A DNA stretch of 64,000 nucleotides, from positions 310,001 to 374,000 of the forward strand of contig NZ_JADZLQ010000004.1 in assembly GCF_015905305.1 (NCBI RefSeq), read 5' to 3'. Made by a program: the position numbers and the translations under genes. This DNA comes from Pinirhizobacter soli (lineage in GTDB: Bacteria > Pseudomonadota > Gammaproteobacteria > Xanthomonadales > Rhodanobacteraceae). The notes under the pieces were generated by a model. That model worked only from the letters and a program-made list of their open reading frames with translations, was not told where the DNA came from and searched no databases. Below, one piece after another: positions 19,536-27,946 of the stretch. Position 1 is the stretch's first letter. Every line of letters starts with the position of its first letter.

Positions 19536-21662
19536 GTGGAACCCAGCGCAAGCGCTCTATCGTTGATCCTGGACAGCGCCGTGGACACGGCGATCATCGC
19601 GCTGGACACGCACGGGCTGGTGCGCCTTTGGAGTGCCGGCGCCCGAAAGCTCCTGGGCTGGACCGCCGATGAGATGACCGGCCAGTCGATCGAACGCATC
19701 TTTCCCGAAGACGCCCAGCCTCGCGATCGCCTTGCCGAGGAAATGCACGACGCCAGGGCCCGCGGGCGTGGCGGTCATGAAGGCTGGCGCGTGCGCAAGG
19801 ATGGTTCGCGTTTCTGGGCCGTGGGCGAAATGACGCCGGTGGCCGGCGTCGGTGCCGGGGACATCGCCTTCGTCAAGGTGCTGCGCGACCGCACCGAACA
19901 GATGCTCGCCGAGCAGGCCCTGGAGAACGAACGCCGCGTGCTGGCGGTATTGAACCGTGCCAGTACCGCGCTGGCACGAGAAACCAGCGTCGACGCACTG
20001 GTGCAGGCGGTGATCGACGCCGGCGTGGAACTCACCGGTGCGCGTTTCGGTGCCTTCATCTACAACGCGCTGGACGGGCGCAACGGCAACTACCCGCTGC
20101 ATGCCCTGTCGGGCGTATCCACGGAGATGTTCGCCAGGTTTCCGATGATGCGGAATATCGAGGTGTTCACCTCCACGCCGGAAGGTCCGGGCATCGTGCG
20201 CTCGGGCAACATCAAGGCAGACTCCCGCTACAACCAGGACACGTCGGACTCCACCGTGTCCACGAGCCCGTTCGATGTCACCAGTTACCTGGCGGTGCCG
20301 GTGGTGGCGCGCGGCGGCCACGTGCGTGGCGGCCTGTTCTTCGGTCATCCAGATACCGACGCGTTCACCGACCGCGCCGAGCACTCGGTGATGGCACTGG
20401 CAGCCGAGGCTGCGATCGCCATCGACAATGCCCGTCTGTTCGAGGAAACCCAGCGCCTGAATGCCACGCTCGAACAACAAGTGGCCGAACGCACCGAGCA
20501 ACTGCACCAGCAGGAAGACGCCCTTCGCCAGGCGCAGAAGATGGAGGCCGTGGGCCAACTCACCGGCGGCATTGCGCACGACTTCAACAACCTCCTGCAG
20601 GGCATCGTGGGTAGCCTCGACCTGATCGCCGCGCGGATCGAGCAAGGCCGCACCAACGATCTTTCCCGTTTCATCACCGGCGCCATGACCTCGGCCAATC
20701 GTGCCTCGGCGCTCACCCATCGCCTGCTGGCGTTCTCACGCCGGCAACCGCTCAATCCGAAGCCGGTACGGGTAAATCCGCTGGTGATATCGATGGAGGA
20801 CCTGCTGCGGCGCACGCTGGGCGAGCACATCACCGTCCACCTTGGCCTGGACACCGGGCTGTGGCTCACCTTGTGCGATGAAAACCAGCTGGAAAGCGCC
20901 ATCCTGAACCTGGTGATCAACGCCCGCGATGCCATGCCCGATGGTGGCGAGCTCACCATCACCACGACCAATTCCACTCTCGTCGCCGGCACGCTGAGCC
21001 ACGACGTGCTGTCGGGGGACTTCGTCTGCATCGCTGTCACCGATACGGGCGTGGGCATGTCGCCGGCCACCATCGACCGCGCTTTCGAGCCCTTCTACAC
21101 CACCAAGCCGATGGGCCAGGGCACGGGCCTTGGGCTATCGATGATCTACGGCTTCGTGCGGCAGTCCGAAGGCGTGGCGCGCATCGTGAGCGAATTGGGC
21201 CAGGGCAGCAGCATCCGCCTGTACCTGCCGCGCCATCATGACGACGTCCCTGTGGTCGAAAGCCCCTCGGTCGGAAGGCTCAAGCACCACGGGGACAGCG
21301 GGAAAGTCGTACTGGTGGTGGAAGACGAGCCGGTGGTACGGGATCTGGTGGTGGAAGTTCTCGATGAACTGGGCTACACCACGCTCGAAGCCGGCGACGG
21401 CCAGGCGGGCCTGGACCTGCTGCAATCGCACCAGCGCATCGACCTTCTGATAACCGACATCGGTCTGCCCCTGATCAACGGTCGCCAGATGGCGGACGCG
21501 GCGATAGCCACCCGCGCGAACCTCAAAGTATTGTTCATGACCGGTTACGCCGAGAACGCCGCCGCACCGGGGGGCTTCCTCGGACCGAACATGCAGATGA
21601 TCACCAAGCCATTCGCCTTCGAACGCCTCGCCTCGCGGGTGCGCCAGATGCTGGCCGACTGA
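19536..21662 (+). CDS. Soluble hybrid histidine kinase (PAS-GAF-HisKA-HATPase-REC)
   Basis: The 708-residue protein has no membrane helices. Its domains are a PAS domain (about 8-125), a GAF domain (about 135-305), a short coiled coil (305-335), and a dimerisation/phosphotransfer domain with H348 in GGIAHDFNNLL. An ATP-binding domain follows (NLVINARDAMPDGG, DTGVGM, GTGLGLSM). The C-terminal receiver (about 588-708) has phospho-acceptor D641 in ITDIGLPL. It should sense a cytoplasmic signal and phosphorylate its own receiver. The stand-alone receiver at 17649 could be a downstream target. Confidence 0.93.
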   Translation: MEPSASALSLILDSAVDTAIIALDTHGLVRLWSAGARKLLGWTADEMTGQSIERIFPEDAQPRDRLAEEMHDARARGRGGHEGWRVRKDGSRFWAVGEMTPVAGVGAGDIAFVKVLRDRTEQMLAEQALENERRVLAVLNRASTALARETSVDALVQAVIDAGVELTGARFGAFIYNALDGRNGNYPLHALSGVSTEMFARFPMMRNIEVFTSTPEGPGIVRSGNIKADSRYNQDTSDSTVSTSPFDVTSYLAVPVVARGGHVRGGLFFGHPDTDAFTDRAEHSVMALAAEAAIAIDNARLFEETQRLNATLEQQVAERTEQLHQQEDALRQAQKMEAVGQLTGGIAHDFNNLLQGIVGSLDLIAARIEQGRTNDLSRFITGAMTSANRASALTHRLLAFSRRQPLNPKPVRVNPLVISMEDLLRRTLGEHITVHLGLDTGLWLTLCDENQLESAILNLVINARDAMPDGGELTITTTNSTLVAGTLSHDVLSGDFVCIAVTDTGVGMSPATIDRAFEPFYTTKPMGQGTGLGLSMIYGFVRQSEGVARIVSELGQGSSIRLYLPRHHDDVPVVESPSVGRLKHHGDSGKVVLVVEDEPVVRDLVVEVLDELGYTTLEAGDGQAGLDLLQSHQRIDLLITDIGLPLINGRQMADAAIATRANLKVLFMTGYAENAAAPGGFLGPNMQMITKPFAFERLASRVRQMLAD

Positions 21663-21683
21663 CCTTCCTTCCCTTGCGGGCCT

Positions 21684-22409
21684 TCAGGCACCGGCCTTCT
21701 TGCGCCCGCGGCCCCGGTGTTTCTTCAGGTTCGCCTGGGAATCGCCGATCATCGCCTGCATCGCGTTACGCGCCACTTCCGGCTGCTTGCGGGCAATCGC
21801 CTCCAGCACCTTCTGGTGGTGTGGCAATGAATACTTGAAGTTGCTGGCGTTTCGCGCGGAAAGCACGAAGAACATACCAAGCGCGGTTTCGATCACCGAA
21901 AACAGCGACATCAACAGCTCATTGCCGGTGGCGTGCAGCACGGCATCATGGAAGGCGAGGTCGGCCTTGGCCCATTCGTCGAGCGTGGTGGAGGCGTCCA
22001 TCAGTGCGAAGCCCGCCTCGATCGCCGCCAGTTGCTCGTCGGTACGATGGCGCGCGGCCGCGGCGGCCGCGGCGGGCTCGATGATTTCGCGCATTTCCAC
22101 CAGCTTGTCGACGAAGTCGTCGGTGGGCATGGATGCACAACGCCAGGCCAGCACGTCGGCATCGAGCTGGTTCCAGTAGCGCTCTTCCAACACGCGTGCA
22201 CCCACGCCGGCACGCGATTCGATCAGGCCCTTGGCCGACAGCACCTTCAAGGCTTCCCGCAACGCCGTGCGGCTGACCTGCAGGCTGGTGGCGAGAGATT
22301 CCTCACGCGGCAATACTTCGCCCGGGCGCACCCGCCCGGAGACAATGCGCTGCCCCAGTTCGTGCATCACGTGTCCATACAGCGTACGGACCGCGTTGGG
22401 CTTCCTCAT
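21684..22409 (-). CDS. FadR-subfamily GntR transcriptional regulator (FCD domain)
   Basis: The 241-residue protein has an N-terminal winged helix (about 8-72: GRVRPGEVLPREESLATSLQ, then SRTALREALKVLSAKGLI) and an all-helical FCD effector domain whose metal-site His/Asp residues include those in LAFHDAVL. FadR-type regulators of sugar-acid or sugar loci usually repress until a metabolite binds. ATG 22409 has an AGGGG ribosome site. It is divergent from the arabinose-polymer cluster. A TTGTCATACAA operator candidate lies before each of the two divergent units, so it probably controls both. Confidence 0.92.
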   Translation of the reverse strand: MRKPNAVRTLYGHVMHELGQRIVSGRVRPGEVLPREESLATSLQVSRTALREALKVLSAKGLIESRAGVGARVLEERYWNQLDADVLAWRCASMPTDDFVDKLVEMREIIEPAAAAAAARHRTDEQLAAIEAGFALMDASTTLDEWAKADLAFHDAVLHATGNELLMSLFSVIETALGMFFVLSARNASNFKYSLPHHQKVLEAIARKQPEVARNAMQAMIGDSQANLKKHRGRGRKKAGA

Positions 22410-22453
22410 GGTTTCCCCTGCAGGCAAGGCAAGCGAAGAATGTCGCGTGCCGA

Positions 22454-22464
22454 TTGTCATACAA
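22454..22464. promoter_or_regulatory. GntR/FadR-type operator candidate 1
   Basis: TTGTCATACAA has perfect TTGT/ACAA arms around a 3-bp centre, the form typical of FadR-subfamily operators. It lies 45 bases upstream of the regulator start, suggesting autoregulation. Confidence 0.6.
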
Positions 22465-22657
22465 ACTGACTATAGGCAGCGCAAAGCGTCCTGCCAAGCG
22501 ATTTCAGTGTGCATCTGCATCATCCCGGTCTCACAAGTGCATCACGTGTCGTGCGGTGATGTGTCGCCGGGCTTGGGCACAGGCCAAAGTGATTGCGTTC
22601 GTGATTCGTGATGCGATGCATCATTAAAAATTCTTTACCATTCGTCATGTTGCGGGA

Positions 22658-22668
22658 TAGTCATACAA
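22658..22668. promoter_or_regulatory. GntR/FadR-type operator candidate 2
   Basis: TAGTCATACAA matches the first copy at 10 of 11 positions. It sits about 46 bases before the mutarotase start, next to a TTGAC element, where binding would block RNA polymerase. Confidence 0.55.
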
Positions 22669-22713
22669 TATGTTTGACTGATCTTCTCTTTACTGGGGTC
22701 GGGGCTCGAACAC

Positions 22714-23853
22714 ATGAAGCGATCTGGCTGGTCCCCGTCGTGGTGTCTTGCTGTCCTCGTGCTTGCGGGCCAGGCTACCGCTACGGAAGCGACGCGCGAG
22801 TCGTTCGGCAGCATGGCAGATGGCAGCAAGGTCGAAGCCGTGGTGCTGCGCAACAGCCATGGCATGACAGCCCGCGTGATCTCGCTCGGTGCCACCCTGC
22901 AGTCGCTCACCGCTCCGGACGCTGCCGGCAAACAGGCCAACATCGTGCTGGGTTACGCCACGCTCGAGGGTTACCAGAAGGCCCCGCAATACTTTGGCGC
23001 CACCGTCGGCCGCTACGCCAACCGCATCGCCCGGGGCAAGTTCACCCTGGACGGTCATGAGTATTCGGTGCCGGTGAACGACAAGGTCAATTCGCTGCAC
23101 GGCGGCACGAAGGGTTTCGACAAGTTGATCTGGACCGTAGCCGACGTCAAGCACGATGCCGCGTCCGCCAGCGTCACCCTGAAAGTGACCAGTCCCGACG
23201 GCGACATGGGTTACCCCGGCAAGCTCGACGTCACCGCGACCTACACCCTGGGCGAGGACAACCGCCTCTCCATCGACTACCGTGCGGTCACCGACAAGAC
23301 GACCATCGTCAACCTGAGCAACCACACCTACTGGAATCTCTCAGGCGAAGGCTCCGGCAGCGTGATGAGTGACCTCATCACCATCGCCGGCGATGCCTAT
23401 CTTCCGGTGGATGCCGGATCCATTCCCACCGGGAAGATCACGCCCGTGGCCGGAACCGTGTTCGACTTCCGCACGCCCAAGGCGATCGGCCGCGATATTC
23501 GCAACGGCCGCGAAGAGCAGCTACTCAATGGCCGGGGTTACGACCACAACTGGGTGATTTCCCGCACCGAGGCCCCCGCGCCGCGCGTGGTGGCCCGCGT
23601 GCAGGATCCCGTCTCCGGCCGCGTTCTCACGCTCAAATCCGCACAGCCGGGGCTGCAGTTTTATTCCGGCAATTTCCTCGACGCCACCACGGTGGGCACC
23701 AGCGGCAAGGTTTACCGGCAGGGCGATGCCTTCGTGCTGGAACCGCAGCTTTACCCGGACACACCGAACCAGCCGTCCTTCGGCTCGGCGCGCCTGGAAC
23801 CGGGCCATGAATACCGCAACCTGATCATCTACGAGTTTTCGGTAAAGAAATAA
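22714..23853 (+). CDS. Aldose 1-epimerase (mutarotase), secreted
   Basis: The 379-residue protein has a signal peptide (about 1-24) and a galactose-mutarotase fold. Conserved segments are GATLQSL, FGATVGRYANRIARG, NSLHGGTKGFDK, NLSNHTYWNL and, near the end, VLEPQLYPDTPNQPSF. It interconverts alpha and beta anomers of free sugars. Export to the periplasm fits a role in handling arabinose or other sugars released by the glycosidases downstream. It is the first gene of the cluster behind the GntR-type operator. Confidence 0.93.
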   Translation: MKRSGWSPSWCLAVLVLAGQATATEATRESFGSMADGSKVEAVVLRNSHGMTARVISLGATLQSLTAPDAAGKQANIVLGYATLEGYQKAPQYFGATVGRYANRIARGKFTLDGHEYSVPVNDKVNSLHGGTKGFDKLIWTVADVKHDAASASVTLKVTSPDGDMGYPGKLDVTATYTLGEDNRLSIDYRAVTDKTTIVNLSNHTYWNLSGEGSGSVMSDLITIAGDAYLPVDAGSIPTGKITPVAGTVFDFRTPKAIGRDIRNGREEQLLNGRGYDHNWVISRTEAPAPRVVARVQDPVSGRVLTLKSAQPGLQFYSGNFLDATTVGTSGKVYRQGDAFVLEPQLYPDTPNQPSFGSARLEPGHEYRNLIIYEFSVKK

Positions 23854-23928
23854 TCGAACAAGCCGCGTCATCAACGGGGGCTCCCATGGGCCGCCACGGG
23901 ATCGGCTTGTCTTCAAAAAAGGAAAATC

Positions 23929-25107
23929 ATGAAACAGTGGTTGTTGATGATCGCGCTGGGCCTGGCCGCGGTACCTGCGAGCTACGCTACGGATGCACCA
24001 GCGGCGGGGGCGCGTTGGACGCCGCAACAGGCCAAGGCGTGGTACGGCAAGCAGTCCTGGCCGCTGGGCAGCAACTACATGCCGGCCAACTCGATCAACG
24101 AACTGCAGATGTGGCAGGCCGACACGTTCGACGAGGCCACCATCGACAAGGAATTGGGCTGGGCCCAGCAGCTGGGCATGAACACCATGCGCGTGTTCCT
24201 GCACGACCTGTTGTGGAAGCAGGATGCCGCGGGCCTGAAGGACCGCATGGATAAGTTCCTGGCCATCGCCAGCCGTCACGGCATCAAGCCGATCTTCGTG
24301 CTGTTCGATTCGTGTTGGGACCCGGAGCCGAAGCTCGGGCCGCAGCGGCCGCCCATCCCCGGCGTGCACAACTCCGGCTGGGTGCAGAGCCCAGGCGTGG
24401 CCATGACCGACCCGTCGCAATACCCCCGGTTCGAGCAGTACGTGAAGGACGTGGTCGGCCACTTCGCCAACGACAAGCGCATCCTGGCCTGGGACGTGTG
24501 GAACGAGCCGGACAACGCCGGCGGTGGCAATTACCAGCAGCGCGAACCGAAGGACAAGTTCAACCACGTGGCCGAACTGCTGCCCCAGGTATTCACCTGG
24601 GCTCGCAGCGCCAAGCCCACGCAGCCGCTCACCAGCGGCCTGTGGCACGACGACGACTGGTCCGATGCCTCCAAGCTCAATGCAGTGGAACGCACCCAGC
24701 TTGAACAGTCCGACGTGATCAGCTTCCACAACTACGACTGGCCCGAGGTATTCGCCTCGCGCGTGAAGCAGTTGCAAGGCTACGGTCGCCCGCTGATCTG
24801 CACCGAATACATGGCGCGCGGCGCCGGCTCCACCATCGACGGCATCCTTCCGCTGGCCAAGAAGCTCGATGTCGGCATGGTGAACTGGGGCTTCGTCGAC
24901 GGCCTCACGCAAACCAAATTCCCCTGGGATTCCTGGAAGAAGCCTTACACCGACGAGCCGCCGGTGCTGTGGTTCCACGACCTGCTGCATCCCGATGGCA
25001 CGCCCTACCGCCAGCGCGAAGCCGACATCCTGCGTTCGCTGTCGCACGCTCCCCGCGGCGTGGTGCCGGCCGAAGACCAGCTCTATCCCGTTCCTTCGCA
25101 CAAATAG
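23929..25107 (+). CDS. GH5-like (clan GH-A) secreted glycoside hydrolase
   Basis: The 392-residue protein has a signal peptide (about 1-20, ending SYA). The fold is a (beta/alpha)8 barrel of clan GH-A. The acid/base Glu lies in LAWDVWNEPDN and the nucleophile is probably the Glu in LICTEYMAR. Other barrel features are MNTMRVFLHD and ISFHNYDWPE. Such proteins are often annotated cellulase-family or 1,4-beta-xylanase; the context points to arabinoxylan or arabinan side chains. Sub-family and substrate cannot be fixed by eye. AAAAAAGGAAAATC provides a ribosome site. Confidence 0.85.
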   Translation: MKQWLLMIALGLAAVPASYATDAPAAGARWTPQQAKAWYGKQSWPLGSNYMPANSINELQMWQADTFDEATIDKELGWAQQLGMNTMRVFLHDLLWKQDAAGLKDRMDKFLAIASRHGIKPIFVLFDSCWDPEPKLGPQRPPIPGVHNSGWVQSPGVAMTDPSQYPRFEQYVKDVVGHFANDKRILAWDVWNEPDNAGGGNYQQREPKDKFNHVAELLPQVFTWARSAKPTQPLTSGLWHDDDWSDASKLNAVERTQLEQSDVISFHNYDWPEVFASRVKQLQGYGRPLICTEYMARGAGSTIDGILPLAKKLDVGMVNWGFVDGLTQTKFPWDSWKKPYTDEPPVLWFHDLLHPDGTPYRQREADILRSLSHAPRGVVPAEDQLYPVPSHK

Positions 25108-25135
25108 TGCAACACAACCCCACGCGAGCATCCCC

Positions 25136-27946
25136 ATGAACCGCGCTCTTCTTCGCTCTACCCTTCTCAGCGGCATGATTGCCGCCGCGCTTGCACCGGC
25201 CGCGTACGCCGGTGACCAGCCACCCCCGTCGGATTCCGCCCCGGCGTCATCGTCCACAGCGGCCGTGCCTGCTGCGGCCAGCCCCACGGTGAAAACCCAG
25301 GCGCAACGTGAAGCCGAGGCCAGGGCCGGCGCCGTAAACCTCACCGGCGTTACTGTCACCCCGCTACGCGACAGCCTGCAGGGCGCCCAGGCGATCAAGC
25401 AGAACGCGAAGATGGTGGTGGATTCCATCGTGGCCGAGGACATCGGCAAGCTGCCCGACAACAGCGTGGCAGATGCGTTGCAGCGCGTGACCGGCGTGCA
25501 GGTGGCCCAGGGTTTCCAGGGCGAAACAACCTCGGTAGTGATCCGCGGGTTGCCTAACGCCGTGACCACGCTCAATGGCAGGGAATTGTTTAGCTCCGGT
25601 GGTCGCCAGTTCTCATTCCAGGACCTTCCCGCCACGGCGGTCAGTGGCCTTGATGTCTACAAGTCGACCGACGCCACGATGGTCACCGGCGGCATCGCCG
25701 GTACCGTGGATATCCGCACCTTCCGTCCGTTCGATTTCGACGGCCTGAAGGTATCGGCCACCGCCAACGAGACCAACCAGAAGTACGGTGCGCATACCGA
25801 CCCGTCGGCGAGCTTCCTGATCAGCGACCGCTGGAAGACCGACGCAGGTGAATTCGGCGCCCTGCTGAACACCGGCATCAACACCAGCCACTACGACTAC
25901 AACGTGGCATACGTGGATTCGAACCTCACCCGCGTGCTCACCGATGGCACCACCAATCCGGTACGCGATGCCAACGGCAACCTGCTGGTGGCCAACAATC
26001 AGTACGGCGCGAACTACAACATCGGCTATCGCAAGCGCCCCGAAGCCAACTACGCCCTGCAGTGGAAGCCCAACGACAACACCGAGATATACCTGGAAGG
26101 CCTGTATACCTGGATCTCCGATCGCTACAACCAGCCGTACTATTTCTCCGGCCCGCAGAACGTGGTGGCACCTTCGCAGTTCACCGCCAGCAACCACTGC
26201 TTCCCGATCGGCACGGCGGATTCGCCTTATGCCGGCCAGAACATCTGCCCGCTAACCAGCGCACAGTTCACCGGCAACTACTACGCCGCCACCAGCACCC
26301 AGGCGCACGAGGACTGGGGCCACAACATCCAGAACTCGCTGGGCATCAAATGGCACGGCGACAGCGTGAACCTTTCCTCCGACGTCACGCGCAACTCCGC
26401 CGACTACCAGAACCAGCGCTTCGTCATCGATACCTACCTCGATGCCAAGACGCAGCCCTTGACCACCTACTACAACTACCCCAACACCTGGGGCCTGGTG
26501 GGCAACCCGCAGCTGAACCCGGCCAACTATTTCCTCAACGGCCTGTACCAGCAGTGGAACAACAACCGGGCCACGCAGACGGCTTACCGTTTCGACGGCG
26601 ACTGGGCGTTCGACGCCGGCATCTTCAACTCGCTCGACTTCGGCGCGCGCTATGCCAATACCACCGCCAAGGCCACCGGTGCGCAGTTCGACCAGGCGCC
26701 GCCGGGCGGCGCATACCTGGCCGATGGTTCACCGAACCCCCAGAACAACGTGCTGGGCCAGTTTGGTTCGTCCTACTTCTGCAACGTGCCGCGCACTGGC
26801 ACGGTGCCGGGCAGCGCACTCACCGGCTGCTACAACTACCTGATCGACAACAAGGACGCGCTGCGCCAGTACTACGGGCTGGCACCGGGTCACCTGGCGG
26901 CGCAGCAGGGCCAGTTCTTCGACATCAACGAGAAGACGTATTCGGTCTACGCCCAGCTCAACTACGGCGGCCAGATCGGCGACATGCCTTTCGACGGCGT
27001 GATCGGGACGCGCTTTGAGAAGACCAACCGCGACCTCAATGCCTTCACCTACGACAGCGTCGCAGCGTTGTACTCGCCGATCGGCCTGTCCACCAGCCAG
27101 AAGAACGCGCTGCCGAATGCCACCTTCAACCTGCATTTCCGCGACGACCTGCAGATGCGGCTTTCCGCCGGCAAGACCCTGCAATACCCGGACTTCACCC
27201 AGCTGAACCCATCGCTGTCGCTTAGCCCGCCCACGGCCAACACCATCGCCACGGGCTCTGGCGGCAACGCGAACCTGAAACCCACCAAGAGCACCAGCTA
27301 CGACGCCACGCTTGAGTGGTACTTCAGCCCGGTGGGCTCGCTCACCGGCGGCGTGTTCTACCACGACATCACCGGCTATATCGAAAACTATACCTTCCAG
27401 CAGGAAATCGGCGGTATCAATTACCTGTTGTCGGGCCCGCAGAGCTCAGGCTCCGGCCACCTGGAAGGCGCCGAACTCGCCTACCAGCAGTTCTTCGACT
27501 TCCTGCCCGGCGCGTGGAGTGGCCTGGGCGTGCAGGTGAACTACACCTACATCGACAGCTCGCTGAGCACTCCGTCGATGACTGGCGACGGCTTCATCAA
27601 GACATCGTTCCAGAACGTGTCGAAGAACAACGGCAACGTGGCGTTGATGTACGAGAAGTACGGGTTCTCCGCGCGCGTTGCCTACAACTACCGCAGCAAG
27701 TTCCCCGAATTCTTCCTGGCGGCATCGGGCGTGATCGGCAACAACGCGCAGATGTACGACAAGCCGGCGAACCAGGTGGATCTGTCGGTGAGCTACGACA
27801 TCAGCAAGAACTTCACCGTGGTGTTGAACGCCACGAACCTCTTCGGCGCCAACTTCCATTCCTACGCGGGCAAGGGAACAACGATGCCGCAGGACTACCG
27901 TTACCAGGATCGCTCGGTGGGTGCAGGTGTTCGTTTCAAGCTGTAA
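25136..27946 (+). CDS. TonB-dependent outer-membrane receptor, carbohydrate type
   Basis: The 936-residue receptor has a signal peptide (about 1-25), an Ala/Pro-rich linker, a plug domain (about 75-200: DSIVAEDIGKLPDNSVADALQRVTGVQV, positions about 100-127) and a 22-strand barrel ending GVRFKL. The plug pattern matches the large TonB-dependent receptor family that imports oligosaccharides in Xanthomonadales and Caulobacterales. It is placed between glycosidase genes, so it probably imports arabino-oligosaccharides. ATG 25136 is used; the frame upstream overlaps the GH5-like gene and is not a leader. Confidence 0.94.
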   Translation: MNRALLRSTLLSGMIAAALAPAAYAGDQPPPSDSAPASSSTAAVPAAASPTVKTQAQREAEARAGAVNLTGVTVTPLRDSLQGAQAIKQNAKMVVDSIVAEDIGKLPDNSVADALQRVTGVQVAQGFQGETTSVVIRGLPNAVTTLNGRELFSSGGRQFSFQDLPATAVSGLDVYKSTDATMVTGGIAGTVDIRTFRPFDFDGLKVSATANETNQKYGAHTDPSASFLISDRWKTDAGEFGALLNTGINTSHYDYNVAYVDSNLTRVLTDGTTNPVRDANGNLLVANNQYGANYNIGYRKRPEANYALQWKPNDNTEIYLEGLYTWISDRYNQPYYFSGPQNVVAPSQFTASNHCFPIGTADSPYAGQNICPLTSAQFTGNYYAATSTQAHEDWGHNIQNSLGIKWHGDSVNLSSDVTRNSADYQNQRFVIDTYLDAKTQPLTTYYNYPNTWGLVGNPQLNPANYFLNGLYQQWNNNRATQTAYRFDGDWAFDAGIFNSLDFGARYANTTAKATGAQFDQAPPGGAYLADGSPNPQNNVLGQFGSSYFCNVPRTGTVPGSALTGCYNYLIDNKDALRQYYGLAPGHLAAQQGQFFDINEKTYSVYAQLNYGGQIGDMPFDGVIGTRFEKTNRDLNAFTYDSVAALYSPIGLSTSQKNALPNATFNLHFRDDLQMRLSAGKTLQYPDFTQLNPSLSLSPPTANTIATGSGGNANLKPTKSTSYDATLEWYFSPVGSLTGGVFYHDITGYIENYTFQQEIGGINYLLSGPQSSGSGHLEGAELAYQQFFDFLPGAWSGLGVQVNYTYIDSSLSTPSMTGDGFIKTSFQNVSKNNGNVALMYEKYGFSARVAYNYRSKFPEFFLAASGVIGNNAQMYDKPANQVDLSVSYDISKNFTVVLNATNLFGANFHSYAGKGTTMPQDYRYQDRSVGAGVRFKL

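Larger units (their letters stand above)
22410..22713. promoter_or_regulatory. Divergent control region between the GntR gene and the arabinose-polymer cluster
   Basis: This 304-base gap has no convincing gene. It holds two copies of the GTCATACAA motif (22456-22464 and 22660-22668) close to the two divergent starts, and an AT-rich stretch at 22618-22690 likely to contain the promoter of the mutarotase operon. A TTGAC element (22674-22678) lies just after the second operator, but no convincing -10 was found. Confidence 0.6.

Noticed and set aside
23521-25635. A 704-codon open frame on the minus strand
   Set aside because: It is antisense to the mutarotase, GH5-like and receptor genes, all of which have clear motifs. 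Long antisense frames are common in GC-rich DNA with strong third-position bias, and the product shows no family pattern.
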